Source of the DNA: Marivirga tractuosa DSM 4126
Lineage (GTDB): Bacteria > Bacteroidota > Bacteroidia > Cytophagales > Cyclobacteriaceae
Assembly: GCF_000183425.1 (NCBI RefSeq)
Contig: NC_014759.1
Coordinates: 2,201,001 to 2,265,000 of the forward strand
Reading direction: 5' to 3'
DNA length: 64,000 bases
Shown here: one piece after another, positions 8,593-16,689 of the stretch
How positions within the stretch are numbered: the first letter of the stretch is position 1
How the letters are laid out: each line of letters starts with the position of its first letter
Program-made: the position numbers and the translations under genes
Notes under the pieces: generated by a model
The model's database searches: none
Seen by the model: only the letters and a program-made list of their open reading frames with translations
What the model was told of the DNA's origin: nothing

Positions 8593-9456
8593 TTAATCTC
8601 TTTTTTTAATAACTAAGCTCCTTCTTTGGATAGAACTAAACTGTATAAATCCTAAAGGTTCATTTTCGGGATTGGTCAAGTTTTTAATATTGGAATCAGG
8701 ATTTACTGGTGGTGGGCTAAACACTCCGCCATCATTAAATAGTAGGTTAATAAATTCCACATAATATTGATAAACATCTTCATTTAGCGTATAAAGCTCT
8801 AAAACTACAGAATCATCTTCCTCAAAAGATCCAGGCACTGGAAGTGCTTGAAATTCTGATCCAAAAAATTCTGATGTTAAGACAGAGTTAGAAAAATCGT
8901 TCCTAGAATTTCTCAAAGTATCATTGACAGTAACCTCAAGCTTGAAATACTCAATACCTTCATTATTCAATTTCCCGTTTACGAACATGAAATAACCATC
9001 TCCAAAAACAGGCTGACCTAGTGCTTCTAATTCTTCAGCTGACAAATAATAAAGTGAATCCAATGTAGCATTTTCCAACACATGTCCTTTTACTTCCAGA
9101 AGTTCCTCTTTCGCTTCGATTTGAATAATGTATTCTTGGCCAACAGCTAACCCGAACGGGCTATTTGATTGATAAACACTATCTTCGGAACTGTAAGTAA
9201 AATAGAATAAAGAATTATAATCAACATCCATTAACCTGACAACTGCTTCCGTATACGGTGCTAATTCAGAGGTGTCATAGTAATTTAAGCTTTCTGATAT
9301 TTTTATTTTTTGGATGACTCGTTCATTAGTCAAGTTCCCTTCAATAACTAATTTTGGTTCAGATTGATCTAATTCCAAATCGATTATTTCTTGGCAGCTC
9401 CAACTGAGCAAAACTGCTAAAAACAAGCTCAATATTTTATTCTTATTTGCTTTCAT
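8593..9456 (-). CDS. DUF4249 family lipoprotein, partner of TonB-dependent receptor
   Basis: 287 residues. Signal peptide with lipobox (LLSWSC, Cys at about 21), then QEIIDLELDQSEPKLVIEGNL, the characteristic start of DUF4249 proteins (kept here to key residues: I-D-L, then L-V-I-E-G). The remainder is beta-rich and presumably faces the cell surface or the periplasm. DUF4249 genes typically sit directly after a TonB-dependent receptor in Bacteroidota, and so it is here: its ATG overlaps the receptor stop (TGATG). By analogy with SusD it may help the receptor capture a ligand, but no SusD homology is visible. Ligand unknown. Confidence 0.85.
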   Translation of the reverse strand: MKANKNKILSLFLAVLLSWSCQEIIDLELDQSEPKLVIEGNLTNERVIQKIKISESLNYYDTSELAPYTEAVVRLMDVDYNSLFYFTYSSEDSVYQSNSPFGLAVGQEYIIQIEAKEELLEVKGHVLENATLDSLYYLSAEELEALGQPVFGDGYFMFVNGKLNNEGIEYFKLEVTVNDTLRNSRNDFSNSVLTSEFFGSEFQALPVPGSFEEDDSVVLELYTLNEDVYQYYVEFINLLFNDGGVFSPPPVNPDSNIKNLTNPENEPLGFIQFSSIQRRSLVIKKRD

Positions 9457-11831
9457 CAGTTAAAAGAAAAATTATATGTGATAGAAGGAATGATTCCAAA
9501 TAGCGAAGTCTTCACTGCTGCAGGTCTTGTACTAGTGACTGGCCCATCTTCTGATTCATTGAAAGTTGCATCGTTATTATTAACCTGCCTGAATTCGATT
9601 GAAAATGGATTTTTTCGATTATAGACGTTATAAAATGAAACCGTAATCTCGTGGCTATAACGATTTACATCACGAAACTTATAGGTCAAGCCTAAATCCA
9701 TGCGATGGAAATCGGGCATTCGACTAGTATTTCTCTTGCTATCATCATAGTAAGGAATATTCTGCCCATTCATAATATATCTTCCTTCAGGGAAGGTCAC
9801 TGCAGCACCTGAAGCATAAACCCAGTTTCCAGAAAAAGAGATTTGTTCTGAGAACTTATGAGACAATACCAATGCAATGTCATGGGGCTTATCGTAGCGA
9901 GCTAAATAAGGCTCCCCGCTAGCAACACCTTCAATCTGCCGTTGAGTCCTTGATAAAGTATAACTCAACCAACCCGTTGTTTTTCCAATATTTTTCCTCA
10001 ACATAAATTCAGCACCATATGACCAAGCAATTCCATCTGCCACTGCAGTTTCAATTCTATCATTTAATAGCACATCCTCTCCAGGAAGAAAATCCACTAC
10101 ATTCTGCAACCATTTGTAGTAGCCCTCAACTGATACTTCCCATTTATTTTCGTTAATATTTCTAAAATACCCTAAAGCCACTTGATCTCCAATTACTGGT
10201 TTAATATGGTAGTCTGCTGGAATCCAACGGTCAGTAGGGAATCCTGCCGTTGCATTGGTCGCAACTTGTAAATATTGTCGCATTCTATTGTAGGAGGCCT
10301 TTAAACTTGTCTTAGAGTTGACCAAATATCTGACTCCTATTCTTGGCTCAAAGCCTCCATAATATTTAACAACATCTCCACTTTGATAAACATCAGTTCT
10401 TATTTCGTTCTCAGGCATTTTCCTTTGTCCCTCTTGATAGATTGAAACAGAATCGGGGCCAACTTTAGCAAAAGAGGAATAACGAACCCCATATTCTAAA
10501 CTCAACTTATCATTAACCTCTTGTTGATTACTGACATAAAGCGCAGTTTCTACAGCAAAATCATTCTGCAGATTAAAATCCTGAATATTTGAATCTTTAG
10601 AGGCGATTTCTGCAGGTGCAAAGACATGGTATATAGCATTTGCACCAAAGAACAATGTATTATTGTTGTTAAGAAAATAATCAAAATCCAGTTTCAGATT
10701 ATATTCCTGTAAACCTGAATTCCAATTGAACCCTGATCCGGCCGAATTCACATCAAAACCATAATCGAAATTACTATAGAGCAAGGTCGTATTTAGAAAT
10801 AATTTATCATTAAATAAGTGATTCCATCGTGTAGAAAAAGTGGCATTTCCCCAGTCAAAACCAAATAAGTCTTGAAACCCTAAATTATCTCTTCCGAAAT
10901 AGCCCGAAACAAATATTTTATCTTTATCACTGAACCTATAATTGAATTTCGTATTAAAGTCATAGAAATAGAGCGTATTATTTCTAATGTTTTCATCTTG
11001 AGCAAAGGCCAAAAACACATCTGCATATGTTCTTCTTCCAGATAAAAGCAATGACGATTGATCTTTTACAATTGGAACTTCTGCTGTCAATCGGCTGCTG
11101 ATGGTTCCAAGGCCACCAGACACAGCAAATTTTTGATTATTCCCTTCTCTCATTTGAATATCCAAAATAGAGGAAACTCTACCTCCATACTTAGCAGGGA
11201 TTCCCCCTTTATAAATTTCGACATTCTTTACGGCATCTGGATTAAAAACTGAAAAGAAGCCCAGTAGGTGGCTGGCATTGTAAACTGTAGCTTCATCTAA
11301 TAAAATCAAATTTTGATCTGAACTACCTCCTCTAACGAACATACCAGAGGTGCCTTCTCCTGCTGTGGAAACACCAGGCAGCAATTGCAAACTTTTTACC
11401 ACATCCACTTCACCAAAAAGAGCAGGCATGGATTTAATTCTTTCAATTTGCAGTTTCTCAGTACTCATTTTTACTGAACTCACATTTTCATCGCTACGCT
11501 TTGCAGAAACTACTACTTCCTCTAGGCTTGAAGCTTGTTCTTCTAAATTGAAATTAAGAGAGATGTTTTCTTTGAGATTTACTTTGATCTCTTTATTTGC
11601 GAAACCTACATAACTGGCTTTTAGCGTATACTCTCCTTTGGGCAATTCGAAAGAATAAAAGCCATATACATTAGTGGCTTGACCAACTCCTGGCTCATTT
11701 TTGTCTACAACGGTGGCTCCAATTAATACTTCACCGGAACCAGCATCTTTAACATATCCGCTAATAGTATATTTCTGAGCATGTAATGAAGAAGCAAAGA
11801 AAAACAGTATTATTATGATTCTAAATTTCAT
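9456..11831 (-). CDS. TonB-dependent outer-membrane receptor with carboxypeptidase-like N-terminal domain
   Basis: 791 residues. Signal peptide (1-18), carboxypeptidase-regulatory-like domain (about 21-105: ISGYVKDAGSGEVLIGATV, YGFYSFELPKGEYTL, ASYVGF), then the plug (about 130-230: PALFGEVDVVKSLQLLPGV, MFVRGGSSDQNLILLDE) and a 22-strand-type barrel to the C-terminus, which ends in an aromatic-rich strand (ITYNFSFN). It takes up an unknown substrate across the outer membrane using TonB energy. No STN domain, so it is not an obvious sigma/anti-sigma signalling receptor. Shorter than SusC proteins (about 1000 residues). It is co-transcribed with the DUF4249 lipoprotein. There is no nearby TonB, iron or glycan gene to suggest the ligand. 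Confidence 0.9.
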   Translation of the reverse strand: MKFRIIIILFFFASSLHAQKYTISGYVKDAGSGEVLIGATVVDKNEPGVGQATNVYGFYSFELPKGEYTLKASYVGFANKEIKVNLKENISLNFNLEEQASSLEEVVVSAKRSDENVSSVKMSTEKLQIERIKSMPALFGEVDVVKSLQLLPGVSTAGEGTSGMFVRGGSSDQNLILLDEATVYNASHLLGFFSVFNPDAVKNVEIYKGGIPAKYGGRVSSILDIQMREGNNQKFAVSGGLGTISSRLTAEVPIVKDQSSLLLSGRRTYADVFLAFAQDENIRNNTLYFYDFNTKFNYRFSDKDKIFVSGYFGRDNLGFQDLFGFDWGNATFSTRWNHLFNDKLFLNTTLLYSNFDYGFDVNSAGSGFNWNSGLQEYNLKLDFDYFLNNNNTLFFGANAIYHVFAPAEIASKDSNIQDFNLQNDFAVETALYVSNQQEVNDKLSLEYGVRYSSFAKVGPDSVSIYQEGQRKMPENEIRTDVYQSGDVVKYYGGFEPRIGVRYLVNSKTSLKASYNRMRQYLQVATNATAGFPTDRWIPADYHIKPVIGDQVALGYFRNINENKWEVSVEGYYKWLQNVVDFLPGEDVLLNDRIETAVADGIAWSYGAEFMLRKNIGKTTGWLSYTLSRTQRQIEGVASGEPYLARYDKPHDIALVLSHKFSEQISFSGNWVYASGAAVTFPEGRYIMNGQNIPYYDDSKRNTSRMPDFHRMDLGLTYKFRDVNRYSHEITVSFYNVYNRKNPFSIEFRQVNNNDATFNESEDGPVTSTRPAAVKTSLFGIIPSITYNFSFN

Positions 11832-11945
11832 AAGGTTTGATAGTAGGAAAATTCACTGTCAGGAAAACGAAGCAGCATGGCTTTTGTTAATGAATTAATA
11901 AAAACTTAACAATAGCATTTATAAATGGAGAAAATGTAGGATAAA

Positions 11946-11980
11946 TAAAAACCGATGGCGATAAATAAAAAACCATCGGA
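11946..11980 (-). terminator. Rho-independent terminator of the NtrC/NtrB/ACP operon
   Basis: On the minus strand CCGATGG pairs perfectly with CCATCGG across a 14-nt loop and is followed by five Ts, 33-60 bp after the stop codon of the acyl carrier protein gene. Confidence 0.7.
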
Positions 11981-12011
11981 TTCAATTCAAGTGGTAAAAG
12001 TAAAGGCTTTT

Positions 12012-12263
12012 TTATTCAGCAGACTGAATCTTTTCATCAATATACTTCACTGCTTGATTGATAGTAGATAATTTTTCAGCATCCATATCTGGAATTCTAA
12101 TATTGAAATTTTGCTCAAATTCCATTACCAATTCTGCATAATCTAAAGAATCGATACCCAAATCTTTTATAAAACTTGCATCAGCTGTTACCTCCGAACT
12201 AGCAATACCTAGTTTTTCGACTAAGATACTTGTAATGGTTTTTTGAATTTCTTCTTTTGGCAT
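12012..12263 (-). CDS. Acyl carrier protein (secondary type)
   Basis: 83 residues from the ATG at 12263; a GTG six codons upstream is less likely. Carries the phosphopantetheine attachment site GIDSLDYAEL with acceptor Ser39, preceded by FIKDLG and followed by the helix-III sequence NIRIPDMDAEKL typical of ACPs. Compared with ordinary fatty-acid ACPs (GADSLDTVEL) the site is altered (GIDSLDYAEL), which suggests a specialised ACP rather than the main acpP. It lies 44 bp downstream of the NtrB-like kinase gene and ends the operon before a clear terminator. No ketosynthase or other fatty-acid gene is adjacent, so its partner enzyme is elsewhere. Confidence 0.88.
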   Translation of the reverse strand: MPKEEIQKTITSILVEKLGIASSEVTADASFIKDLGIDSLDYAELVMEFEQNFNIRIPDMDAEKLSTINQAVKYIDEKIQSAE

Positions 12264-12307
12264 TTTGACTATTTTTTCCACAAATATAACTTTTTAAAGG
12301 GTAATCA

Positions 12308-13657
12308 CTAAAATTTTAATACAAACTCTGTACCAACACCTAACGTAGACTGTACTGAAATATTACCCTGATGTTTTCTCACTATTTCTTTGGATAAACT
12401 CAGGCCAATTCCAGAGCCGTTTTTCTTAGTAGTGAAGAACGGAATAAATATTTTTGTTAAAGCCTCTGGTTCAATTCCTGCACCATCATCTTTCACACTA
12501 ATAACGACTCTTTTTTTGTTGTCGAGGTTGGAACTAATCCATATATTTTTTTCTTCCTGTTCTGAATCAAAAGATTCAGATGCATTTTTAACTAAATTAA
12601 TAATAACTTGTTCGATTAATTCCCGATCGATTGAAATCTCTGGAATCCTTTCATCCAATGACTTATGAACATTAATTGACTTCCCTTTTAATTCTTTACT
12701 CATTAATAAAGAGATTCCTTCCAATAGAACATTAATATTTTCATTTTTGAGTTTAGGCGTTGGTGTATGAGTTAAATTTCTAAACTCATTTAAAAACCTA
12801 ATCAGTCCTTCGCTCCTACTTTCAATTGTTTTGAGAGAATACATCAAATCCTCCATATCGTCCTTTTGGATTGGGACTTCTTCTGCACCATTCACCTTGT
12901 AGCCACTTAGCATTTCTCTTGTAGTGCCAGTTAAGGATGATATAGGCGTAACAGAGTTCATGATTTCGTGCGTCAACACTCTAATCAAGTTTCTCCAAGC
13001 TTCCATCTCTTTTTCATCCAACTCTGTTTGAATATTCTGTAAAGAAACCAGCTTAAAATGTTTATCATGTAATTGTAATTCAATGGCATAAACAGACAGC
13101 TGTCTGCTTTCTTCGCCAATGTTCACTTGAATCAACTTACTTCCACCAGTTTTTAGCTCCTTAAAAGTATCGACCAACTCTTCACTTACATTAGTTAATT
13201 GTTGGATATTATGAACCTGATAGGAAGTGTTCAATAATTTTTTGGCAGCAAAATTATACAATTGGATTTCACCTGATTTGTTGAAGGTGATAATTCCAAT
13301 ACCTACATGCTGTACAATATTTCTAAAATACTGGTATTCAGCTTCCTTTTCCTTCTGTCTATCTTTAATAGTGGAAATAATAGATTTATATTGCTGCTTT
13401 AGCTCCTCATTTTTTTCTTCTGGTTCAAAATCAATTTCCTTATTTTTCAATTGTTCCAAAAAACGATTTATTGAAATTTCATTTGCAGCCTGCTCTTTAA
13501 AGAATGACCTTAATTGAACTCCCGTCAACACTAAAAATATTAAACCCAAAAATGTTGATTCATTATGAACCACTACTATTGCCCATACAAAAATTGTTAA
13601 GGTCAATAAGACAAGTCTAATTAAAAATCTTTTTAAAAGGGGATTATTGAAGGTCAT
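12308..13657 (-). CDS. NtrB/NtrY-like membrane histidine kinase
   Basis: 449 residues. Two N-terminal transmembrane helices (about 12-30 and 34-50) with almost no periplasmic loop, a PAS-like segment (about 108-215: HVGIGIITFNKSGEIQLYN), then HisKA with phospho-acceptor His230 in VLTHEIMNSVTPIS and the ATPase domain: N box NLVKNASESF, G1 KDDGAGI, G2 GSGIGLSLS. This is the NtrY-type layout of kinases that feed sigma-54 activators. Its ATG overlaps the end of the NtrC-like gene by 14 bp, so the pair is translationally coupled. The stimulus is probably cytoplasmic or membrane-derived given the short loop. Confidence 0.88.
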   Translation of the reverse strand: MTFNNPLLKRFLIRLVLLTLTIFVWAIVVVHNESTFLGLIFLVLTGVQLRSFFKEQAANEISINRFLEQLKNKEIDFEPEEKNEELKQQYKSIISTIKDRQKEKEAEYQYFRNIVQHVGIGIITFNKSGEIQLYNFAAKKLLNTSYQVHNIQQLTNVSEELVDTFKELKTGGSKLIQVNIGEESRQLSVYAIELQLHDKHFKLVSLQNIQTELDEKEMEAWRNLIRVLTHEIMNSVTPISSLTGTTREMLSGYKVNGAEEVPIQKDDMEDLMYSLKTIESRSEGLIRFLNEFRNLTHTPTPKLKNENINVLLEGISLLMSKELKGKSINVHKSLDERIPEISIDRELIEQVIINLVKNASESFDSEQEEKNIWISSNLDNKKRVVISVKDDGAGIEPEALTKIFIPFFTTKKNGSGIGLSLSKEIVRKHQGNISVQSTLGVGTEFVLKF

Positions 13658-15035
13658 ATTTACTTAATCTTCTATATAAAGAGGCTCTCGTAAGCCCCAA
13701 CTCTTCTGCAGCTTTTGAAATATTTCCCCCATGAATTTGTATTGCTTTTTGGATAGTCTGCCTCTCAACATCTTCAAGGTTAAAACTATCGTCCATTGTT
13801 GTTGATTGCTGTGTGCTTGAATTACCACCTTTTGATAAAAAGAAGAAATCATCTGCTTCCAAAGTCGATTGGTCTGCCATTATCAAAGAGCGTTCAATAG
13901 CATGCTGCAATTCTCTGATATTTCCCGGCCACTGATATTTCTGCAATAACCTTAATGCATTCTGGCTGATTTTCATATCGCCTTTCTTATACTTTTTGGC
14001 ATATATTTTTAAAAAGTGATCAGCTAAAAGTGGAATATCCTCAATTCTTTCCCTAAGAGCAGGCAAATGAATTTCAACCGTATTGATTCTATACAGTAGA
14101 TCTTGTCTGAAATCGCCCTCATTCACTCTGGCATTAATGTCTTCATTGGTTGCACATATTAGCCTCGTATCAAAGGGAATAGCCTCATTACTACCCAAGC
14201 GAGTAACCGTTCTACTTTGTAGAACATTTAATAATTTTGCTTGAAGTGGCGCACTTAAATTACCAATTTCGTCTAAGAATATGGTACCCTTATCTGCAAT
14301 CTCAAATCTACCTGCCCTGTCTATTTTAGCATCCGTAAAAGCGCCTTTTTTATGTCCGAAGAGTTCACTTTCAAACAAGGAATCTGTTAAGGCTCCCATA
14401 TCCACGCTCACAAAAGAATGGTCTTTCCTAGTTGATTTCTTATGCAATGCCCGAGCAATCAATTCTTTTCCAGTACCATTCTCGCCCAAAATAAGCACAT
14501 TCGCATCAGTAGCCGCCACTTTATCAATAATCGTGAACACATTTTGAAGTGCTCTACTTTCGCCTATAATTGACTTGAATGGTGCGTCTATGGATTCTTC
14601 CAATTGCTGCTTCTCCTGTTCCAGTCGGCTGACTTGATTATAAGAATTTTTCAATTGAGCAGCCGCATGAATAGTGGCCACTAATTTCTCATTTTGCCAT
14701 GGTTTTAATACGAAATCAGTAGCTCCTTTTTTCAAAGCATTCACAGCAGTTTCCACATCGCCAAAGGCCGTTATTAAAATTACCACTGCTTTGGGATCTC
14801 TTTCTTTTATTTGTTCCAACCAATACATCCCCTCTTTTCCGCTGGTAGTATCCTGACTGAAATTCATATCCAATAGAATCACATCATAGGTTCCCTGATT
14901 TAAAAGAAATGGAATCTTTCGAGGATCTTTTTCAATAAACACTTCCTTTACATGTTTTTTCAACAGCATCTTGGCTGCGAAGAGCACATCCTCATCATCA
15001 TCTATTATTAATACTTTATTGATTTCTTTTTCCAT
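13644..15035 (-). CDS. NtrC-family sigma-54-dependent response regulator
   Basis: 463 residues in the order receiver (1-125; acidic pocket D12-D14, phospho-acceptor D56 in ILLDMNF, Lys111), AAA+ ATPase (about 153-385; Walker A GENGTGKE 184-191, sigma-54-contact loop GAFTDA 231-236, Walker B TIFLDEIG 251-258) and a Fis-type helix-turn-helix (about 420-463, SKAAEELGLTRASLYRRL). The contact loop has Asp in place of the second Gly of GAFTGA; in proteobacterial activators changes here matter for contact with sigma-54, but this variant is, to my knowledge, common in Bacteroidota. First gene of an operon with its cognate kinase and the ACP. Its promoter region is shared with the FKBP gene and holds a 25-bp dyad. 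Confidence 0.93.
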   Translation of the reverse strand: MEKEINKVLIIDDDEDVLFAAKMLLKKHVKEVFIEKDPRKIPFLLNQGTYDVILLDMNFSQDTTSGKEGMYWLEQIKERDPKAVVILITAFGDVETAVNALKKGATDFVLKPWQNEKLVATIHAAAQLKNSYNQVSRLEQEKQQLEESIDAPFKSIIGESRALQNVFTIIDKVAATDANVLILGENGTGKELIARALHKKSTRKDHSFVSVDMGALTDSLFESELFGHKKGAFTDAKIDRAGRFEIADKGTIFLDEIGNLSAPLQAKLLNVLQSRTVTRLGSNEAIPFDTRLICATNEDINARVNEGDFRQDLLYRINTVEIHLPALRERIEDIPLLADHFLKIYAKKYKKGDMKISQNALRLLQKYQWPGNIRELQHAIERSLIMADQSTLEADDFFFLSKGGNSSTQQSTTMDDSFNLEDVERQTIQKAIQIHGGNISKAAEELGLTRASLYRRLSKYDLQ

Positions 15036-15139
15036 TACATTTGATTTCTATGTTGAATAAGATAAAAACAATGCCAAAACCCAAAAGGAGGTTTTCAGCT
15101 TACAATTTAGCAAATCGGATGGAATAACTGTTCATTTTC

Positions 15140-15164
15140 GTACATTATTGTTGCATTACCGTAC
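15140..15164. promoter_or_regulatory. 25-bp dyad, candidate operator of the NtrC-like regulator
   Basis: GTAC at both ends (15140-15143 and 15161-15164) with matching inner pairs gives GTAC-N2-TA-N-TG-N3-CA-N-TA-N2-GTAC. It lies in the 220-bp divergent gap, 105 bp before the NtrC-like gene and 50 bp upstream of the -7 box of the FKBP gene. Position and symmetry suit an activator site; nothing in the sequence proves which protein binds. Confidence 0.4.
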
Positions 15165-15213
15165 AATTTTAGGATTTAAGTGAGAATATTTTTTCTTTAG
15201 GGAATGATAGTAG

Positions 15214-15221
15214 TAGCTTTG
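15214..15221 (+). promoter_or_regulatory. -7 promoter box (TAnnTTTG) of the FKBP gene
   Basis: TAGCTTTG matches the Bacteroidota housekeeping -7 consensus TAnnTTTG exactly, 34 bp before the ATG at 15256. No clear TTTG -33 box is seen at the expected distance. Confidence 0.55.
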
Positions 15222-15255
15222 TGGTTTATAAAAGCAAATTACAAAAGCAAAAATT

Positions 15256-15684
15256 ATGTCAACAGCAAAAAAAGGCGACAAAGTAAAAGTTCACTACACA
15301 GGTAAATTATCAGACGGTACTGTATTTGATAGTTCTTTGGAAAGAGAACCTATTGAGTTCGAATTAGGTGCAGGACAGATGATTGCCGGTTTTGACAAAG
15401 CGGTAGATGGAATGGCAATTGGAGACAAGAAAACAGCCGACATCCCTAGCGCAGAAGCTTATGGTGACAAAAGAGATGATATGATGGTTCCGGTTCCTCA
15501 TGATAAAGTTCCTGAAGAAATCAAACCAGAGGTAGGTATGCAATTGTCAATGCAACAGCCTGATGGTCAGGCTTTACCTGTTTTAGTAGCAGAAGTAAAT
15601 GATGACCACATAGTTTTGGATGCTAATCACCCTTTAGCAGGAAAAGACTTGAATTTCGAAATAGAATTAGTTGAAATCAGCTAA
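15256..15684 (+). CDS. FKBP-type peptidyl-prolyl cis-trans isomerase, SlyD-like
   Basis: 142 residues, cytoplasmic (no signal peptide). FKBP fold with YTGKLSDGTVFDSS (about 14-27), GAGQMIAGFDKAVDGM (about 38-53) and an inserted flap domain after AYGDKRDDM (about 68-125) as in SlyD. The closing strand is LNFEIELVEI. SlyD proteins combine proline isomerisation with chaperone activity through the flap. The long His-rich, metal-binding tail of E. coli SlyD is absent. The gene has its own promoter box and terminator, so it is a single transcription unit. Confidence 0.93.
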   Translation: MSTAKKGDKVKVHYTGKLSDGTVFDSSLEREPIEFELGAGQMIAGFDKAVDGMAIGDKKTADIPSAEAYGDKRDDMMVPVPHDKVPEEIKPEVGMQLSMQQPDGQALPVLVAEVNDDHIVLDANHPLAGKDLNFEIELVEIS

Positions 15685-15706
15685 TCAGTTTAAAAACTTA
15701 ATAATG

Positions 15707-15734
15707 AAAGCCTGACAATTGTCGGGCTTTTTTT
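15707..15734 (+). terminator. Terminator of the FKBP gene
   Basis: AAAGCCTGACAA pairs with TTGTCGGGCTTT (12 bp, one G-T wobble, tight turn) and runs into seven Ts, 23 bp after the stop codon. The A-rich left arm also makes it usable for the converging SDR gene. Confidence 0.85.
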
Positions 15735-15746
15735 GTGACCAATTTT

Positions 15747-16541
15747 TCACCTCACACTCCTCTTTAAAATTATCTTGGCAAATAACCCTGGAAACAATCT
15801 TTTCAGGAGCACTCCAAAACGTTCCGTTCCACCAACAACGGTTTCCAACTTATCTTTTTCAACTGCACTAATAATTCTTTTAGCACATTCTTGAGCAGAC
15901 ATTCCGTTGGCTTGAGCATTATCCATTTCACCTGTTGGTTTTCCATCGGACCCTAAGGCATTGACTGAAACATCAGTTTTAATAAAGCCAGGGCAAACCA
16001 TGGTGACTTTTATATTATCATTATGAAGTTCAGTTCTTAAAGAATCAAAAAAGCCGTGGAGCGCATGTTTAGCCGCAGCATAAGATGAACGCCAAGGCGA
16101 ACCAAATTTACCCACTAAGCTACTGGTAACTACAAAGTGTCCTGCTTTTTGATTGACCATATGTGGAGCTACCGCTTTAGTCAGGGCTATAGTTCCGAAA
16201 TAATCAATTTCCATAATTTTCCTGTCCACAGATAAATCGGTTTCCAATGCCATCCCTCTTTGGCTAATTCCTCCATTGTTGAAAAGAATATCAATCCTAC
16301 CAAAATGAGCCAATACTTCTGCTACTTTGGAATCAAAAGTTTTAATGTCAGCCAAATCCAAAGGAAGAATCATTATATTCTCGGGCTTAGAAGATTTAGC
16401 CCTAACCTCTTCCAATAATTCCTTTCTTCTAGCTGAAATCACCACTTTAGCTCCCTTTTTAACAAGTTCAAAAACTATAGCTTCCCCTATCCCTGAACTT
16501 GCACCTGTTACCCAGGCAATCTTATTTTTAACTTTTGTCAT
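15747..16541 (-). CDS. SDR family NAD(P)-dependent oxidoreductase
   Basis: 264-residue classical short-chain dehydrogenase. Cofactor-binding TGASSGIG (12-19), NNGG (88-91, in place of NNAG), catalytic Ser140/141, and Tyr154-x3-Lys158 in YAAAK, then PGFIKTDV. The Arg at SARRKE after beta-2 favours NADP(H). It is closest in look to the DHRS7-like/YqjQ-type SDRs, which act on unknown lipophilic carbonyls. Transcribed alone, converging on the FKBP gene. Substrate unknown. Confidence 0.9.
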   Translation of the reverse strand: MTKVKNKIAWVTGASSGIGEAIVFELVKKGAKVVISARRKELLEEVRAKSSKPENIMILPLDLADIKTFDSKVAEVLAHFGRIDILFNNGGISQRGMALETDLSVDRKIMEIDYFGTIALTKAVAPHMVNQKAGHFVVTSSLVGKFGSPWRSSYAAAKHALHGFFDSLRTELHNDNIKVTMVCPGFIKTDVSVNALGSDGKPTGEMDNAQANGMSAQECAKRIISAVEKDKLETVVGGTERFGVLLKRLFPGLFAKIILKRSVR

Positions 16542-16689
16542 ATTTGACTCATTTCATCATCTAATAAGCGAATTTACATTATATCCACCTCATTTCGCTA
16601 GAAAAAACGCAGGAAAATTCAACTATTTAATTAGTTTTATAGAAAATTATTTTATATTCACCTTTTTGCTACTAAAACTTAAAACTGGC

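Noticed and set aside
9456..11831. TonB receptor as part of a SusC/SusD glycan utilisation locus
   Set aside because: The receptor is too short for SusC, the partner is a DUF4249 lipoprotein rather than SusD, and no glycoside hydrolase, lyase or sulfatase gene is nearby.
13227..13517. Open plus-strand frame of 96 codons inside the NtrB-like kinase gene
   Set aside because: It is a mirror of the strand composition of a real gene, with an odd Phe/Cys/Ser-rich translation; no start signal.
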